Source: a virus. Taken from it: a stretch of DNA of 27,239 nt. A model generated the notes under the pieces. The model saw nothing but the letters and a program-made list of their open reading frames with translations. It was not told the DNA's origin and did not search any database. Made by a program: the position numbers and the translations under genes. Positions 15,201 to 23,876 of this stretch are shown here, piece after piece; position 1 is the first letter of the stretch; the number at the start of each line of letters is the position of its first letter. The stretch is taken from IMG/VR virus record IMGVR_UViG_3300025436_000108, positions 1-27,239 of that record. One strand, 5' to 3'.

Positions 15201-18200
15201 TTGACTCCCGCCGACTTCCAGAAGACCGCCGAGTTCGTGCACGAGAAGGGCAAGAGAATGCTCATGGTCCGCATCGGAAACGCCATGCACACGATCAATG
15301 ACCAGAGAAACGGCCAACTCACCAAGCCCGCTGGAGAAGTCCTTGCCGATCTTCACAAGGCGCTGATCCAACAAAGCGTTGACCTGCTGAAAGCGGACCT
15401 GGCCGATGCAAGCCCGCAGAGCGTGGCTTCGACCAAGAACCTCGCCAAGACCCGCCTGAAAGATGGTGGCATGTATTCCGTTTCCGCCGATGCGGTGGAC
15501 GCCTATGACATCAAGTTGCCGGATGGATACGTTAGAAAGGGTGACTTGTATGTGAGGGAAGCGGCAAAGGAAAACCCACCCGCGCCCGCTCCCGCCACCA
15601 CACTGGAGGAAGTCACAGCGGCTTCGGCGCATCTTCCTGAAGGTGTATTTCAAGATGTGATCGATGGCATGGATCGGGAGATTGAACGTGCGCGAACCAA
15701 GGTGGAAAATCTCCAGAAGATCAACGAACGCCTCAATGAGCAATCGAGCAAAGTCCCCGGCTCATTTGTTACCGGACGTTCCAATCAGCACAAGGGTTTG
15801 ATGAAGCAACGCGGTGCCCTCAATGACCGCATGAGCAAAGCGTTCACTCTATGGCAAGACGCGGAAAAACATCTCCGCGAGCTTGAAGAAAAACGTGCGG
15901 GATACGTGTCTGGAGAACGGCATGAAAACGGCCAGCCGCGAGCCAACTCTCCATCACGGCAAGCGGCGACATCCGCTGTTGGTTCCTACGGCGATTACCT
16001 TCGCGCCACGGTCAAAAAGGGTGACAGGGTGACATTCGTTGCCAACCCGGATGCCGGTGGCAGCATCGTCAAGAGCGTGAACAAAAAAACGATCACGCTG
16101 GAAGGTGGATCATCGTGGAGTTTTGACTACTTCATGCCATGGAAGGACGGCAGGGAGATGACCAAGGCGGAATTGAAGGAAGACATTAAGGCGTGGAGAG
16201 ATAAGCAACCGCCATCAGATTCCACCGTGCAGGAGCCCGGCGCTCCGTTTGGCGACGCATTAGGGAAAGAAAAGGAACGTCTGTTTGCCACCGCACCTCG
16301 TGGCAATGACAGACACCCGCTGGCACCGAACGGACAGAGATCGAACCTGGCGGAAGATCAATGGTCAGCGGCGCGGACGGATGGGTTCAAGAAAGACTTC
16401 GGAGATTGGGAGACTCTGGATGTTCAAAGAAGATTGGATTTAATGTCACCCACGAAGATTACGGTTCCCGATTCGTGGAGAGGGAAATCAATCGAAGAAA
16501 TGCGCCAGTCAATGGCCGAAATCCTTGACGAGATGGTTAGAAATAAAGCCGTCATTGAACATCCCGAAATCGGCACGATCCACATTGGACGGCGAGGTGC
16601 TGGGAAAACGGAAAACACATCGGCAGACCCGGCCAAAATTCTGATAGCATCCGATTTGGAAAACACTATCCCGCGTTCGATTAAGTCAGGATTCTCGAAG
16701 AGCAAAGAACAAGGCGTGGAAGGGTACACAACACTTCTTCTTCCCGTCAATGTGGACGGACACGAACTGACTGCTATTTTCACCATCAGAAAACAGTCCG
16801 ATGGTCAATGGTATTACAACACCGTGGCTGTCGCTGACAAAGAAATGAGACCGGGTTCATATGAATCGCCTGGTGCGCTTGCGCGCCCTCTAGGGAAGAC
16901 TCCAATCACCGGCCTCGATGGATTCATACGCCGGGAATTGAAGCGCGTCAACCCGGAAAGTTTCCAGGGCAAGCTGGACTCAAACGGCGAGCCGCTGCCC
17001 GCCGAGGTGGACCGGTGGCTTGTGAAGCAGAAAGACGCCGCGCCCGACCGGGTCGAGGAAAGCCAGGTGCCGCTTGACGCATCGGAGGTTTCCACCTACC
17101 TTGCAGCCAATGGCACTCCAGCAAGCGTCATCAAAGCCGAAAGTGAGCGAGTATCCCAAGCCTTGGAACAACATCGATCCGGCGGATTGGCCGAGGATGG
17201 AAAGCCGTATTCGCAAGGTGATTTCTTCGCACAGCCAGAATCCGCGCCATCGCCGAAGGGTGGGGCAACTCAGGTTCCTGCTGCCAGCCCCGGAACAAAG
17301 CCCAAGACTGGAACCAAACTTCCATCCGTTTCAGAAGACCTCTACGCCGGCCTGACCGGCGATTGGCAGGCGCTCGCCCGCGAGGTGAATGACAAGGGGC
17401 GGGCGGTGCAGATTTTGCCCCAGCTCATCAAACATGAGATTCCCTATTGGAACCCGGTGGGCACGCGCATCGAGTCCCCGGCGGATGTTCATGCGCTCAT
17501 GATCCCCATCCGCTCGCCTTTCTTCGAGTCGGTCAAGGTCATGATCCTGGACGGACAGAACAATATCGTTGCAGCACGCATTATTACCATTGGAAGCGTG
17601 AATGAATCCGTGGCTTCAACAGGGGAAATTATGGGCGAGTTGGCGAGGCTGCGCGAGGAAACCGGGAAGAAATACCAGAGCATCATCCTCAGTCACAACC
17701 ATCCATCCGGTGACCCGTCGCCCTCATCCCATGATGATATTATCACCCGTCGCTTGAGAGAGGCTGCCGATATGACGGGATGGGAGGTGCTCGATCACAT
17801 CATCACCAACGGCGAGACCTACCACAGTTACCGCGAGTCCGGAATGATGTACTCCTCGACGGTCAACGAGGAAAAGCCATTCACGCCACGACGCATGGGG
17901 CCTCTGCCAGACAAGAACTTTCCAATGAAAGCGGATTGGGAAGTGGCGTTGCCATCGAAACTCCAGTCGATGGATCAACCGGAGAAGATCGCCGAGTTGG
18001 CGAAGTTCCTGAGAAACGGGAACCCGGACGCGGCCCATTTGCTCATGATGAACACGCGGATGAATCTGCTGGGCATCGAGCGCATGACATCCGAACAGGC
18101 CATGGATAGCCAATACCTGGCGCAACGCATCGCCAACGCCAGGGGATCGTTTGGAGCGTATGCCGTGGCCATCGATCTCCCGGCGGGAATCACTGGCGAC

Positions 18201-21200
18201 AACTCAAAAATGCACCTGTTGGCAATGCGGGTGCAGGCAATCAAGGACAGCATGGGAGTTCGAGTGGTTGACATTTCATCCGTGGATCCTGAAGGGCCGG
18301 GGTATTACAGCGCGATGGAGGAAGGTGTGTTGAGAGAACCCGCCCGTGACTTCGGGAAGGATGAGAACCAGCCCGACCTATTCGCCGCCACACGCGCGCC
18401 AGACGCCACGCAGAGGCTGGGCAGCGTGAAGGTGGGCACCATGTCAGCCCTCGGCGCTTACCGCACGCTCACGGCCAAACGGGACGCGGGCAAGGCACTC
18501 ACGGCGGATGAGCATCAGAAGTTGCTGGATGCCGAACAGGCGCTTGGTCAGAAGCTGGCGTTCGACATGGATGCGGTGAAAGGGCAAGAACAACCCGCCG
18601 CGCTTCCAGGCGGCGAGCAATCGGCCCGCCCGGCACCCGTCAAATCCCCGCGCGAGGTGCAGCAGGGCATGGGCTTCGGCAACGAGGTGGCCAAGAGCGG
18701 ACAGATGAGCCTGTTTGAAGGGGAGAAACCTTTCGGGAAACATCCCGCCGACGTGTGGAAGGATTTCCCGCATGTGCAATGGATGGTGCGCTTCAACCAT
18801 GTCAGCAACATCGGCGGCCCGCGCATCACGGTGCCGGATGCCAAATATGGAACACGCAGCTTCAATGCGGACTGGTATTTTGCCAAGGGTCGAGGGGAAG
18901 CCAGACCTGAAGAGCGGGAAAAATCAGCCCGCCAACTCATCAACCGCATTGTCAATGCCACGCCGAGGGGAAACCTCGACTCCATGCGCGATTTCATCAA
19001 GGCCAATCCCGATGCCATTCTGGTTCCAGTGCGCGGATTGGAAGAACCCAACACGGCATCCAACATCATTCCTGAGAGATTCGCTAGATTCCTATCAATC
19101 TTTGGCGGAAATCCAGTCAATGAAACCGTCCACAAGACCAACACCAGCCACAACACCGGCAAGGACGCCAAGAGCCGTTTGTTCACCGTGCATGAATTCG
19201 ATGGCGCGATAGAACCCGGAAAGGATTACATCATCGTTGACGATGTTTCCACCACCGGGGCGACCGCCTACTATCTGGCCCGCCACATCGCCAGCCAAGG
19301 TGGGCGTGTTGTCGGCGACATCCAAATGGGACTGACACCGCGCGGCGAAATGGATGCAAGGAAGCAGCGGGCGTTTGTCGGCGACGAACACATCATGGCG
19401 ATGAGCGATGCCACAAAAAAATCCTTGCAAGCCAAAGGCGATGATGCCACTTTGAACGCCGTTGTTCAACAACACGGAATCGCTTATGACTGGCACACCC
19501 TTACCGACGCCCTTGGCCGAGCCCTCAACGCCAACTGGAGCACAGCATCCCGTGCTGCGGGAATGCCTGGAGTCGGGACGCAGGTTCGAGGCGGAACACA
19601 AAGCGGGCGACCCGTTGATTATGGACGCGCTGGCGAAGTTCCGAGGCGACTCCCCGCCTTCCCCGGAGAGCGCGAAGCAGCAGGACTAGACCGGCCCGCA
19701 CCGGGCGAGACACGCATCACGCCACCCGCCGAAGGCGATGGACAGATGCGCTTGCTGGAGCCTGAGACTCCCTTCGGTGCCAACAGAAAAGGAATTACCG
19801 AACATCTAGTCCTGCCGATACCTGAAAACAAGGAACGCCCAGCGTCTTTGTCCGAGGATAGAAACCCGCATTCCTTGGCGGATCTCCAGGAATTTGTACA
19901 CGAGCCCGCGGTTCCGTTCGGTGCCAGCAAAGACGCCATCAAGCAGGCCCTCGCCAAACTGCCGCCGGTCTATCGCGGGGTGTTCGAGGCGGTGCAATCC
20001 GGCCTATCTACGCCCGAGGTGATGGAACGCTTCAAGGTGAACGAAAAGGCGGTGGGCAACATCGTGTCCCAGGTGCATGCGCGAATCGCGGCCGCCACCG
20101 GTGAACCCGCGCCGGCAGAGAGTCAGGCGCCGCCGGCCTCGACACCGCCGCCGACCACCACGCCAAAGGCGCAACCCGTGGAAACCCCCAAGACCGCCAC
20201 CGTTGAAGCACCGCCCAAACAGACGGACAAGGAGATGGTGGACCGAGCCTACTCAGGTCTCCCGGCGCTCATGCGCTCCAAGATCCCCGGCCTAGACATC
20301 GTTGGCGACATCACCCACGGCATCAAATCGTTGTTGCTGCCCACATCCAACGGCCCGGGCGAACTTCACGCGGCGGAACTGCTTGGCAGACGCATCGGCG
20401 AGATGCACCGCCGCCAGGAATCCGTGAATGGACAGTTTGAAAAATCGTGGAAGACGTTTGAAAAACTCGGTGTCCACCGCGAGGGATTGCCCATCGACGA
20501 AAACCAAGGCATCAAGTTCATGTCCGACCGCTCGTCGGGCCGCCCGATGAGTCCCGAGATGCAGGCGATCAACGACATGGCGGACAAGCAGGACGCCATG
20601 CGCGTGAAACTCTTGGAAGAAGCTGGCGTGCCACTGCAAACCGTGCGGCAGGATTACTTCCCCGGAATCTGGACCAAGGAAAGCCGCCGGGCTTTCAACA
20701 TGGCCATGGATGAAGCGAACGAAGCGGGCATCATTCCCGCGGGCACCGGCGTCAACGAAGCCACGCCAGAACAGAAAGCATGGGTGAAGGCACGGGTAGA
20801 TGAACTGCTCGACCTGCGCCAGGGATCGGACGCCACGCCCGGTAACGATTGGCTGGCCATGATCGCCAAGCGGCCATTCCCCGGCGGCGAGTCATTCAAG
20901 AAAAGCAAGGTGTTCGACCAGGACATCAAGACCGCCTTTGAATTCGGATTGCGCCCGACGAGTTACAACCCGGTGGATCAGATGAAACTCAAGTGGGCGG
21001 AAATGGATCGTTCCATCATGGCCCATCAATACCTGCGTGATTTGTCGCGGGAAGGATTGGTCAAAGTGCTGGATCCATTCGCCGCAATCCCCGAGGGATG
21101 GCAGGAAATCCAAGACAACAAGGTGGGCAAGATCTACGGATCACCCACGATCACCGTTCCGGAATACGTCAACAAGGCGGTCTATGACGGGTTGATGAAG

Positions 21201-23423
21201 GTCGCGGAAAACATCGGCATCACCCCGCAACGCGTGTTCAATGCGGGCCGGGGCAAGTTGGGATACGCGTCACGGTCCGGCGAGACCGTCACGCAATTTG
21301 CCACCGACCTTGGCGTGCTGGCGCATGAGATCGGACACCAACTGGATTTCAAATACGACCTGTGGGACAGGATCGTCACCCAGGCCGAGGCTGTTGGAAA
21401 ACGCGGCGAAGTCACCAAGACCGCCAGCGATGCCCGCCGGGCACAGATCAACCGCGAACTGCGGGCACTGGCGGATTTGAAACTGGAGAGCGAAACTCCC
21501 ACCGATTACCGCCAACGCTACGTGCGCAAGAAGGTTGAGAAAATGGCGCACATGCTGGAAGCCTATATCAAATCGCGTGAACTCTTCCGCGCCGTGGCCC
21601 CGGACGTGTTCTCACAGTTTGAATCGTTCATCCGTTCCACCCCGGAAATCGCGGAATTGGAAAACGTGAAGCCACGCATGACCTACGAGGAACTGACCAG
21701 CGATAAATACCTTGGACTCGTGCAGACCGGCAAGCGGATCGTGCCCAACGCGGTTGGCGACATCCTCAACAACTACCTGTCAGAAAGCCTCTACAACAAC
21801 CGCTATTTCGGCAAACTCTACACCGGCTGGATGGCGCTCGCCAACAAGCTGAACCAGGCGCAATTAGGTGTTGGATCCGCATTCCATGCGGGATTCACCA
21901 CGCTGGAAGCACAAATCAGCGCCAATGCCACGGTGATGAAAGACATGTTCGGCATCCTGCGCGGCAACCGCGGTTTCACCGACCTCGGCAAGAGCATCGG
22001 CAAAGCCGCCATTGCCACGGGAGAAACCTATTACACGGGCAACAAGGTGCTCAACGCATGGCGCGACCCGGACGGCGTGATTGATCCTAAGATCGCCCAG
22101 GTGGTGCGTGCCATCGAACTGGCCGGCGGCGGATTCACCATGGAACGCGGACTCAAGAGCGATGACATGGCGGCAGTTTACAGCGATTGGAACAACGGCC
22201 ACAAGGTCATGGCGATGGTCAAGAGCCCGCTGGCGGCCGTGGAAGCCATGGCCTACCCGATCATGACCGGACTCGTGCCACGGCAGAAAGCCGGGGTGTT
22301 CGCGCACATGGCAAACCGCATCATCGAACAGAACCCAGGAAAGGCATTGGAAGACCTCGCGCCGGAATTCCGCCAGGCATGGAACCGGGTCGATGCCCGC
22401 TTGGGTCAGGTCCGCTATGACCGGCTTTTCATCCGCAACACCGCTAAAAACTTCATTCAAATGCTGGTCCGCGCACCCGGGTGGACGGGCGGAACCATCG
22501 CGGAAATCGGCGGCGCGTTCAAGGACACTTACAAGTTCTTCGAAGAGTGGACCAAGACCGGCAAACTCCCGCAGGACATACCCGACCGCGTGGCCTACAC
22601 CACGTCACTCGTGCTGACCACCGCTTTGATCAATGCATTGCTCACCTACCTGTTCACCGGTGACAAACCCAAGGACATGGACCCATCCAACTTGGATTAC
22701 TGGGCATTCCGGACCGGCGGCACTGACGAGCACGGCAACCCGGAACGCTTCGTTCTGCCGACCTACATGAAGGACATGCTGGCGTGGAGCAAGGAACCGG
22801 GCACCACCGCACTCAACAAGACCCACCCGCTGATTTCCCTGGCAGCGGACATGGTGCGCAACAAGGATTATTACGGCATAGAGGTGAGCAATAAAGATGA
22901 CGAACTCGCCAAACGCATCATGGACGACGGGAAGTACATAGCCAAGGCGTTCGTGCCATTCTGGATGCGCGGGGCACAGCGCGAACGTGAACGTGAAGCG
23001 CCGCCATACCGTCAAGCGTTGCCGATGATCGGCGTGATGCCCGCCCCGGCCAAGATGACCGAAACCGATGCTGAAAGAGCCGCGGCAGAATATTCCAAGG
23101 ACACAATCCCGGTTGGTGCACGCACCCAGGCACAAGCAGATGCGTCCAAGGCCAAGTATGAGATCGTGAAAAAACTCAAAGCCAAAGAGCCGGTTGACTG
23201 GAACGCGGAATTGAAAGCCGGCCATATCAAACCCAAGGATTTCACGGGTCTCCTGCGCCGCTCCCAGATGAATCACCTGCAATACGTGGTGAAGAAACTC
23301 TCCATCGACAAAGCGGAAGCCGTGTTCAAGAAAGCCAACCCGGATGAGAAGAAACAGCTTGAACAGATCATGCTGGTAAAACGCTTCCATGCGCACACCC
23401 AAACGCCGGAACCCGAAGAATGA
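9276..23423 (+). CDS. giant phage polyvalent protein, 4,715 residues
   Basis: One uninterrupted frame joining many domains by Pro/Thr/Gln-rich linkers. Order: coiled, charged N-terminus (1-90); a short phage domain with NHPNVK..DG and GK.RVIPTMVDG (509-595); Gly/Ala-rich hydrophobic hairpin (855-908); KOW/SH3-like beta segments (about 1320-1590); pyrophosphatase-like domain with IENPKGSTRSGTD and HYGYFLG...DKQHVDVFIGP (1785-1912); helical DUF3560-like segment (2111-2209, tentative); LPD3/PBECR-like segment with ARTDGFKKDFGDWE (2355-2569); JAB/RadC domain with H2807-x-H2809-x10-D2820; phosphoribosyltransferase with VDDVSTTGAT (3152-3419, motif 3321-3330); helix-turn-helix (3562-3605); zincin HEIGH (4017-4021); hydrophobic segment (4441-4462). 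These match the 'polyvalent proteins' described by Iyer and colleagues, thought to be packaged and injected to protect incoming DNA. Ejection-protein roles are also possible. It is bounded by element copy 3 and an ATGA overlap with the next gene. Confidence 0.9.
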   Translation: MGSRFRSLAEDEVQDYLGEVAAGRAGIDPNAVRMSQSKIPSEANTGARMLDQQQRDQRRQAAMDATEANRQAKEAERLAEEERKRQVRIGVSEGRAKTTDVQTGKTTLDTLPTGAPAFQTGEVGKPRVLPAVQQDKAKVIAGVPGFGELMVNDQIVQKTPYEPSQGKALVQDYRNPEGQTKSQALPTHTDPKTGQVTVSTKDAWGAPQKVDAGVDEALAAKVAKDAELEQRKAALDLRLNNINQTRMQFNPRWKGPDGAKTTFDKAAEALNNFEEKPIFARAQDREDTPGAIMKWAKVNPKTGQAERYQKDVIARVDPLSGESNITQDEDGNLVRVTSHKAGDLVEYDPLELVKWRKDRAQLQAAHDRAKAEHDRLLPQAERLNAAKFEVKDQHLKLAAEKIQHEHGMPPEAAGAAETLAAAETGVQSPWMRAWNEATAPVPGVIAADSTKPAQNTPEIAKNQPEIAQNGQKLQQPPSAGGAGSAAPPSVQPSAATTPAPPAAKVFPTNHPNVKNDDGSTSNVILAGVNINGKERVIPTMVDGKKLSVKEATTIAIKNGIDKYPTFNTPEEGDAWAKANHGNIDEQGNLKTAAAPATAKKPLIPLDDPGKIAMFSKAAGGLDKPEEISVETSPQGITWLTRKTKNGATDNIGSVAKDARGNPYVMLSSSLEGRGLQKHVDYSATDGMPIYLREPDGSQPIDPVKGAQYVADVFKAVQDTIPAGQDAVWAKLQEMKATPDQIAMQVYHGKLSVQDGQSLIKGVYPDLTLKADDPLAPATFGKWLSKQDAETKDAWNKAKEPEEKDAVKSKFLEDWWSNNGWKPGVDVGTLEEAIKVVTPGRQAEGTIRTIARKFDMEIAPAIGTLVGGFIGALVGAAAGIETGPGAVVTSVGGAIAGGTATGVVVAEMQKRILTAIMGEKWVKTNELQMAANARKHGEADMVATMAPLFISCMGGNVGVPVRNVGGGFISKAITGAGKAATEEAAFYNMGAVARGLPQQAMKIPMVERIAQNAAIGMRVDASRAAQEKYVGGKTNEDGSEISVINSALRGGVSFAALGFMPESIVMVPTAKQVLERAVVHGVSNAAVMTMAGTMYDSLTTGKLPDWNKVAKETGGTIPPFVVQSLVMGVLHRSWSGRSDKTGTVDPNSPAPTGTGTTTPPTKGPQSGFRNVTPKAPKPTVPQEPLTAEQAVIIETNPAKVAEMHPNDYAKWLSHNVTLEPGDQVASTEALANVQTAITAARTRGDTATEQVLTAQIHASTQRTDWTAEELGSDDPEFIERINNDARDFNQSLADTRTRLGIPEAPQVQAPTPNQPASAPPTVGTMVEYSRSDGRVEQGKLVKLADEQSGYMIERADGSTVEIPANREIRTPQSNGQNIQGPAGAQTPAQAAQNPPAAPTTGELGGPSGEGSGTKPAPPGEPPVTAGKHDDLPAGTIVRSDVYHGEGDITLTGPAQQGPNGPEYPAYFSGTQRYGMVQARHITNIATTPAKSTGTTPDAVQSPKNGEAQPSTASTETSTTNPEAKPTEPAQPPRRVAFHHPGLGGQATGEVIETRPDGRLRIKADDHKNVIVTLKPSDVIDIESTPSAAIKAPQETTPTPTDNGPTESKASAAQSPDQTGQPVRKTAPDEGQNANGEKGQVLTPSEPAAGETSTSAATKGRTSPRQIEAFDQGNVPADGREPVRVNEVDANGDPMFKVGEKVIVDGEEMTVSKVQMSKDSLGNEDVDYVVLNDGSKFGRQVLKSGDTVWTETDDSPTPKEETKAQAVEQAASETNTEPTEAQKEAGNYAKGKVTLHGMTVSIENPKGSTRSGTDKNGKPWSVEMKSHYGYFLGSEGRDKQHVDVFIGPNPDGKKAFVVNQIDPATGRFDEHKVMLAYDSRQEAIAGYQDNYKPGWKGLGSIVETDVDTLREWLKTEDTKKPAKKEDFKPTVKESLTVQPPTPGTPEFKALPQAEKQAAVKAFAESKKAERENARPERLTPADFQKTAEFVHEKGKRMLMVRIGNAMHTINDQRNGQLTKPAGEVLADLHKALIQQSVDLLKADLADASPQSVASTKNLAKTRLKDGGMYSVSADAVDAYDIKLPDGYVRKGDLYVREAAKENPPAPAPATTLEEVTAASAHLPEGVFQDVIDGMDREIERARTKVENLQKINERLNEQSSKVPGSFVTGRSNQHKGLMKQRGALNDRMSKAFTLWQDAEKHLRELEEKRAGYVSGERHENGQPRANSPSRQAATSAVGSYGDYLRATVKKGDRVTFVANPDAGGSIVKSVNKKTITLEGGSSWSFDYFMPWKDGREMTKAELKEDIKAWRDKQPPSDSTVQEPGAPFGDALGKEKERLFATAPRGNDRHPLAPNGQRSNLAEDQWSAARTDGFKKDFGDWETLDVQRRLDLMSPTKITVPDSWRGKSIEEMRQSMAEILDEMVRNKAVIEHPEIGTIHIGRRGAGKTENTSADPAKILIASDLENTIPRSIKSGFSKSKEQGVEGYTTLLLPVNVDGHELTAIFTIRKQSDGQWYYNTVAVADKEMRPGSYESPGALARPLGKTPITGLDGFIRRELKRVNPESFQGKLDSNGEPLPAEVDRWLVKQKDAAPDRVEESQVPLDASEVSTYLAANGTPASVIKAESERVSQALEQHRSGGLAEDGKPYSQGDFFAQPESAPSPKGGATQVPAASPGTKPKTGTKLPSVSEDLYAGLTGDWQALAREVNDKGRAVQILPQLIKHEIPYWNPVGTRIESPADVHALMIPIRSPFFESVKVMILDGQNNIVAARIITIGSVNESVASTGEIMGELARLREETGKKYQSIILSHNHPSGDPSPSSHDDIITRRLREAADMTGWEVLDHIITNGETYHSYRESGMMYSSTVNEEKPFTPRRMGPLPDKNFPMKADWEVALPSKLQSMDQPEKIAELAKFLRNGNPDAAHLLMMNTRMNLLGIERMTSEQAMDSQYLAQRIANARGSFGAYAVAIDLPAGITGDNSKMHLLAMRVQAIKDSMGVRVVDISSVDPEGPGYYSAMEEGVLREPARDFGKDENQPDLFAATRAPDATQRLGSVKVGTMSALGAYRTLTAKRDAGKALTADEHQKLLDAEQALGQKLAFDMDAVKGQEQPAALPGGEQSARPAPVKSPREVQQGMGFGNEVAKSGQMSLFEGEKPFGKHPADVWKDFPHVQWMVRFNHVSNIGGPRITVPDAKYGTRSFNADWYFAKGRGEARPEEREKSARQLINRIVNATPRGNLDSMRDFIKANPDAILVPVRGLEEPNTASNIIPERFARFLSIFGGNPVNETVHKTNTSHNTGKDAKSRLFTVHEFDGAIEPGKDYIIVDDVSTTGATAYYLARHIASQGGRVVGDIQMGLTPRGEMDARKQRAFVGDEHIMAMSDATKKSLQAKGDDATLNAVVQQHGIAYDWHTLTDALGRALNANWSTASRAAGMPGVGTQVRGGTQSGRPVDYGRAGEVPRRLPAFPGEREAAGLDRPAPGETRITPPAEGDGQMRLLEPETPFGANRKGITEHLVLPIPENKERPASLSEDRNPHSLADLQEFVHEPAVPFGASKDAIKQALAKLPPVYRGVFEAVQSGLSTPEVMERFKVNEKAVGNIVSQVHARIAAATGEPAPAESQAPPASTPPPTTTPKAQPVETPKTATVEAPPKQTDKEMVDRAYSGLPALMRSKIPGLDIVGDITHGIKSLLLPTSNGPGELHAAELLGRRIGEMHRRQESVNGQFEKSWKTFEKLGVHREGLPIDENQGIKFMSDRSSGRPMSPEMQAINDMADKQDAMRVKLLEEAGVPLQTVRQDYFPGIWTKESRRAFNMAMDEANEAGIIPAGTGVNEATPEQKAWVKARVDELLDLRQGSDATPGNDWLAMIAKRPFPGGESFKKSKVFDQDIKTAFEFGLRPTSYNPVDQMKLKWAEMDRSIMAHQYLRDLSREGLVKVLDPFAAIPEGWQEIQDNKVGKIYGSPTITVPEYVNKAVYDGLMKVAENIGITPQRVFNAGRGKLGYASRSGETVTQFATDLGVLAHEIGHQLDFKYDLWDRIVTQAEAVGKRGEVTKTASDARRAQINRELRALADLKLESETPTDYRQRYVRKKVEKMAHMLEAYIKSRELFRAVAPDVFSQFESFIRSTPEIAELENVKPRMTYEELTSDKYLGLVQTGKRIVPNAVGDILNNYLSESLYNNRYFGKLYTGWMALANKLNQAQLGVGSAFHAGFTTLEAQISANATVMKDMFGILRGNRGFTDLGKSIGKAAIATGETYYTGNKVLNAWRDPDGVIDPKIAQVVRAIELAGGGFTMERGLKSDDMAAVYSDWNNGHKVMAMVKSPLAAVEAMAYPIMTGLVPRQKAGVFAHMANRIIEQNPGKALEDLAPEFRQAWNRVDARLGQVRYDRLFIRNTAKNFIQMLVRAPGWTGGTIAEIGGAFKDTYKFFEEWTKTGKLPQDIPDRVAYTTSLVLTTALINALLTYLFTGDKPKDMDPSNLDYWAFRTGGTDEHGNPERFVLPTYMKDMLAWSKEPGTTALNKTHPLISLAADMVRNKDYYGIEVSNKDDELAKRIMDDGKYIAKAFVPFWMRGAQREREREAPPYRQALPMIGVMPAPAKMTETDAERAAAEYSKDTIPVGARTQAQADASKAKYEIVKKLKAKEPVDWNAELKAGHIKPKDFTGLLRRSQMNHLQYVVKKLSIDKAEAVFKKANPDEKKQLEQIMLVKRFHAHTQTPEPEE

Positions 23424-23602
23424 GAAGCTGGCGCGAAGACCCTGAAGGACCGGAAAACACCGAGGCCTCCAAGCAGGCACGGCGGGAGGAATTCGCACTT
23501 CGCATGCAGGACGCGCACCGTGTGGAGACGCCTGACGCATGCGGATGGCTTTTCACGGCACCCGTATCGCGCCGGCCGCTCAAGCCGCACGAGGAGGATT
23601 GA
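23420..23602 (+). CDS. hypothetical protein, 60 residues
   Basis: Highly charged small protein (EDPEGPENTEASKQARREEF..R). Its ATG overlaps the stop of the giant gene as ATGA, so it is probably translationally coupled. No family recognised; no cysteine cluster and no membrane segment. The chosen start is the only one consistent with the overlap. Confidence 0.55.
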   Translation: MRSWREDPEGPENTEASKQARREEFALRMQDAHRVETPDACGWLFTAPVSRRPLKPHEED

Positions 23603-23613
23603 GGGCGGAAACC

Positions 23614-23623
23614 TGCGCCCGTT
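23614..23623 (+). promoter_or_regulatory. TGCGCCCGTT element, copy 4
   Basis: Fourth exact copy, 43 bases before the ATG at 23657. Here it sits in the loop between GGAAACC and GGTTTCC, which could pair as a 7-bp stem; the other copies do not share that arrangement. Confidence 0.6.
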
Positions 23624-23656
23624 GCGCGGCGGTCCGGTTTCCGGCAAACTCCCGGC

Positions 23657-23875
23657 ATGTCAGTCAAAACCAAATTCACCAAGAAGCAGATCACCACGGC
23701 AAAAGCATTGCTCATCGCCGCCACCACAGTTGCGGAAATCCGCGATGCACAGGCCATTTTGCTGCAAGAAGTCCATGGCATGAGCCACGACCAGGCGGCC
23801 ACCGCCATGGGGTTGACGCATGCGGCGTATGACGCCTTGTTGCAGGCATTGCGCCAGACTCGCAACAAGCCCTAG
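23657..23875 (+). CDS. small TrfB/KorB-like helix-turn-helix protein
   Basis: A 72-residue all-helical protein with a Lys-rich start (MSVKTKFTKKQ) and a plausible helix-turn-helix at about residues 41-66 (GMSHDQAATAMGLTHAAYDALLQALR), in the style of TrfB/KorA repressors and HTH domains of small phage regulators. Having its own TGCGCCCGTT element 43 bases upstream suggests expression along with the virion genes. Function is not certain; it could be a late regulator. Confidence 0.6.
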   Translation: MSVKTKFTKKQITTAKALLIAATTVAEIRDAQAILLQEVHGMSHDQAATAMGLTHAAYDALLQALRQTRNKP

Positions 23876-23876
23876 A

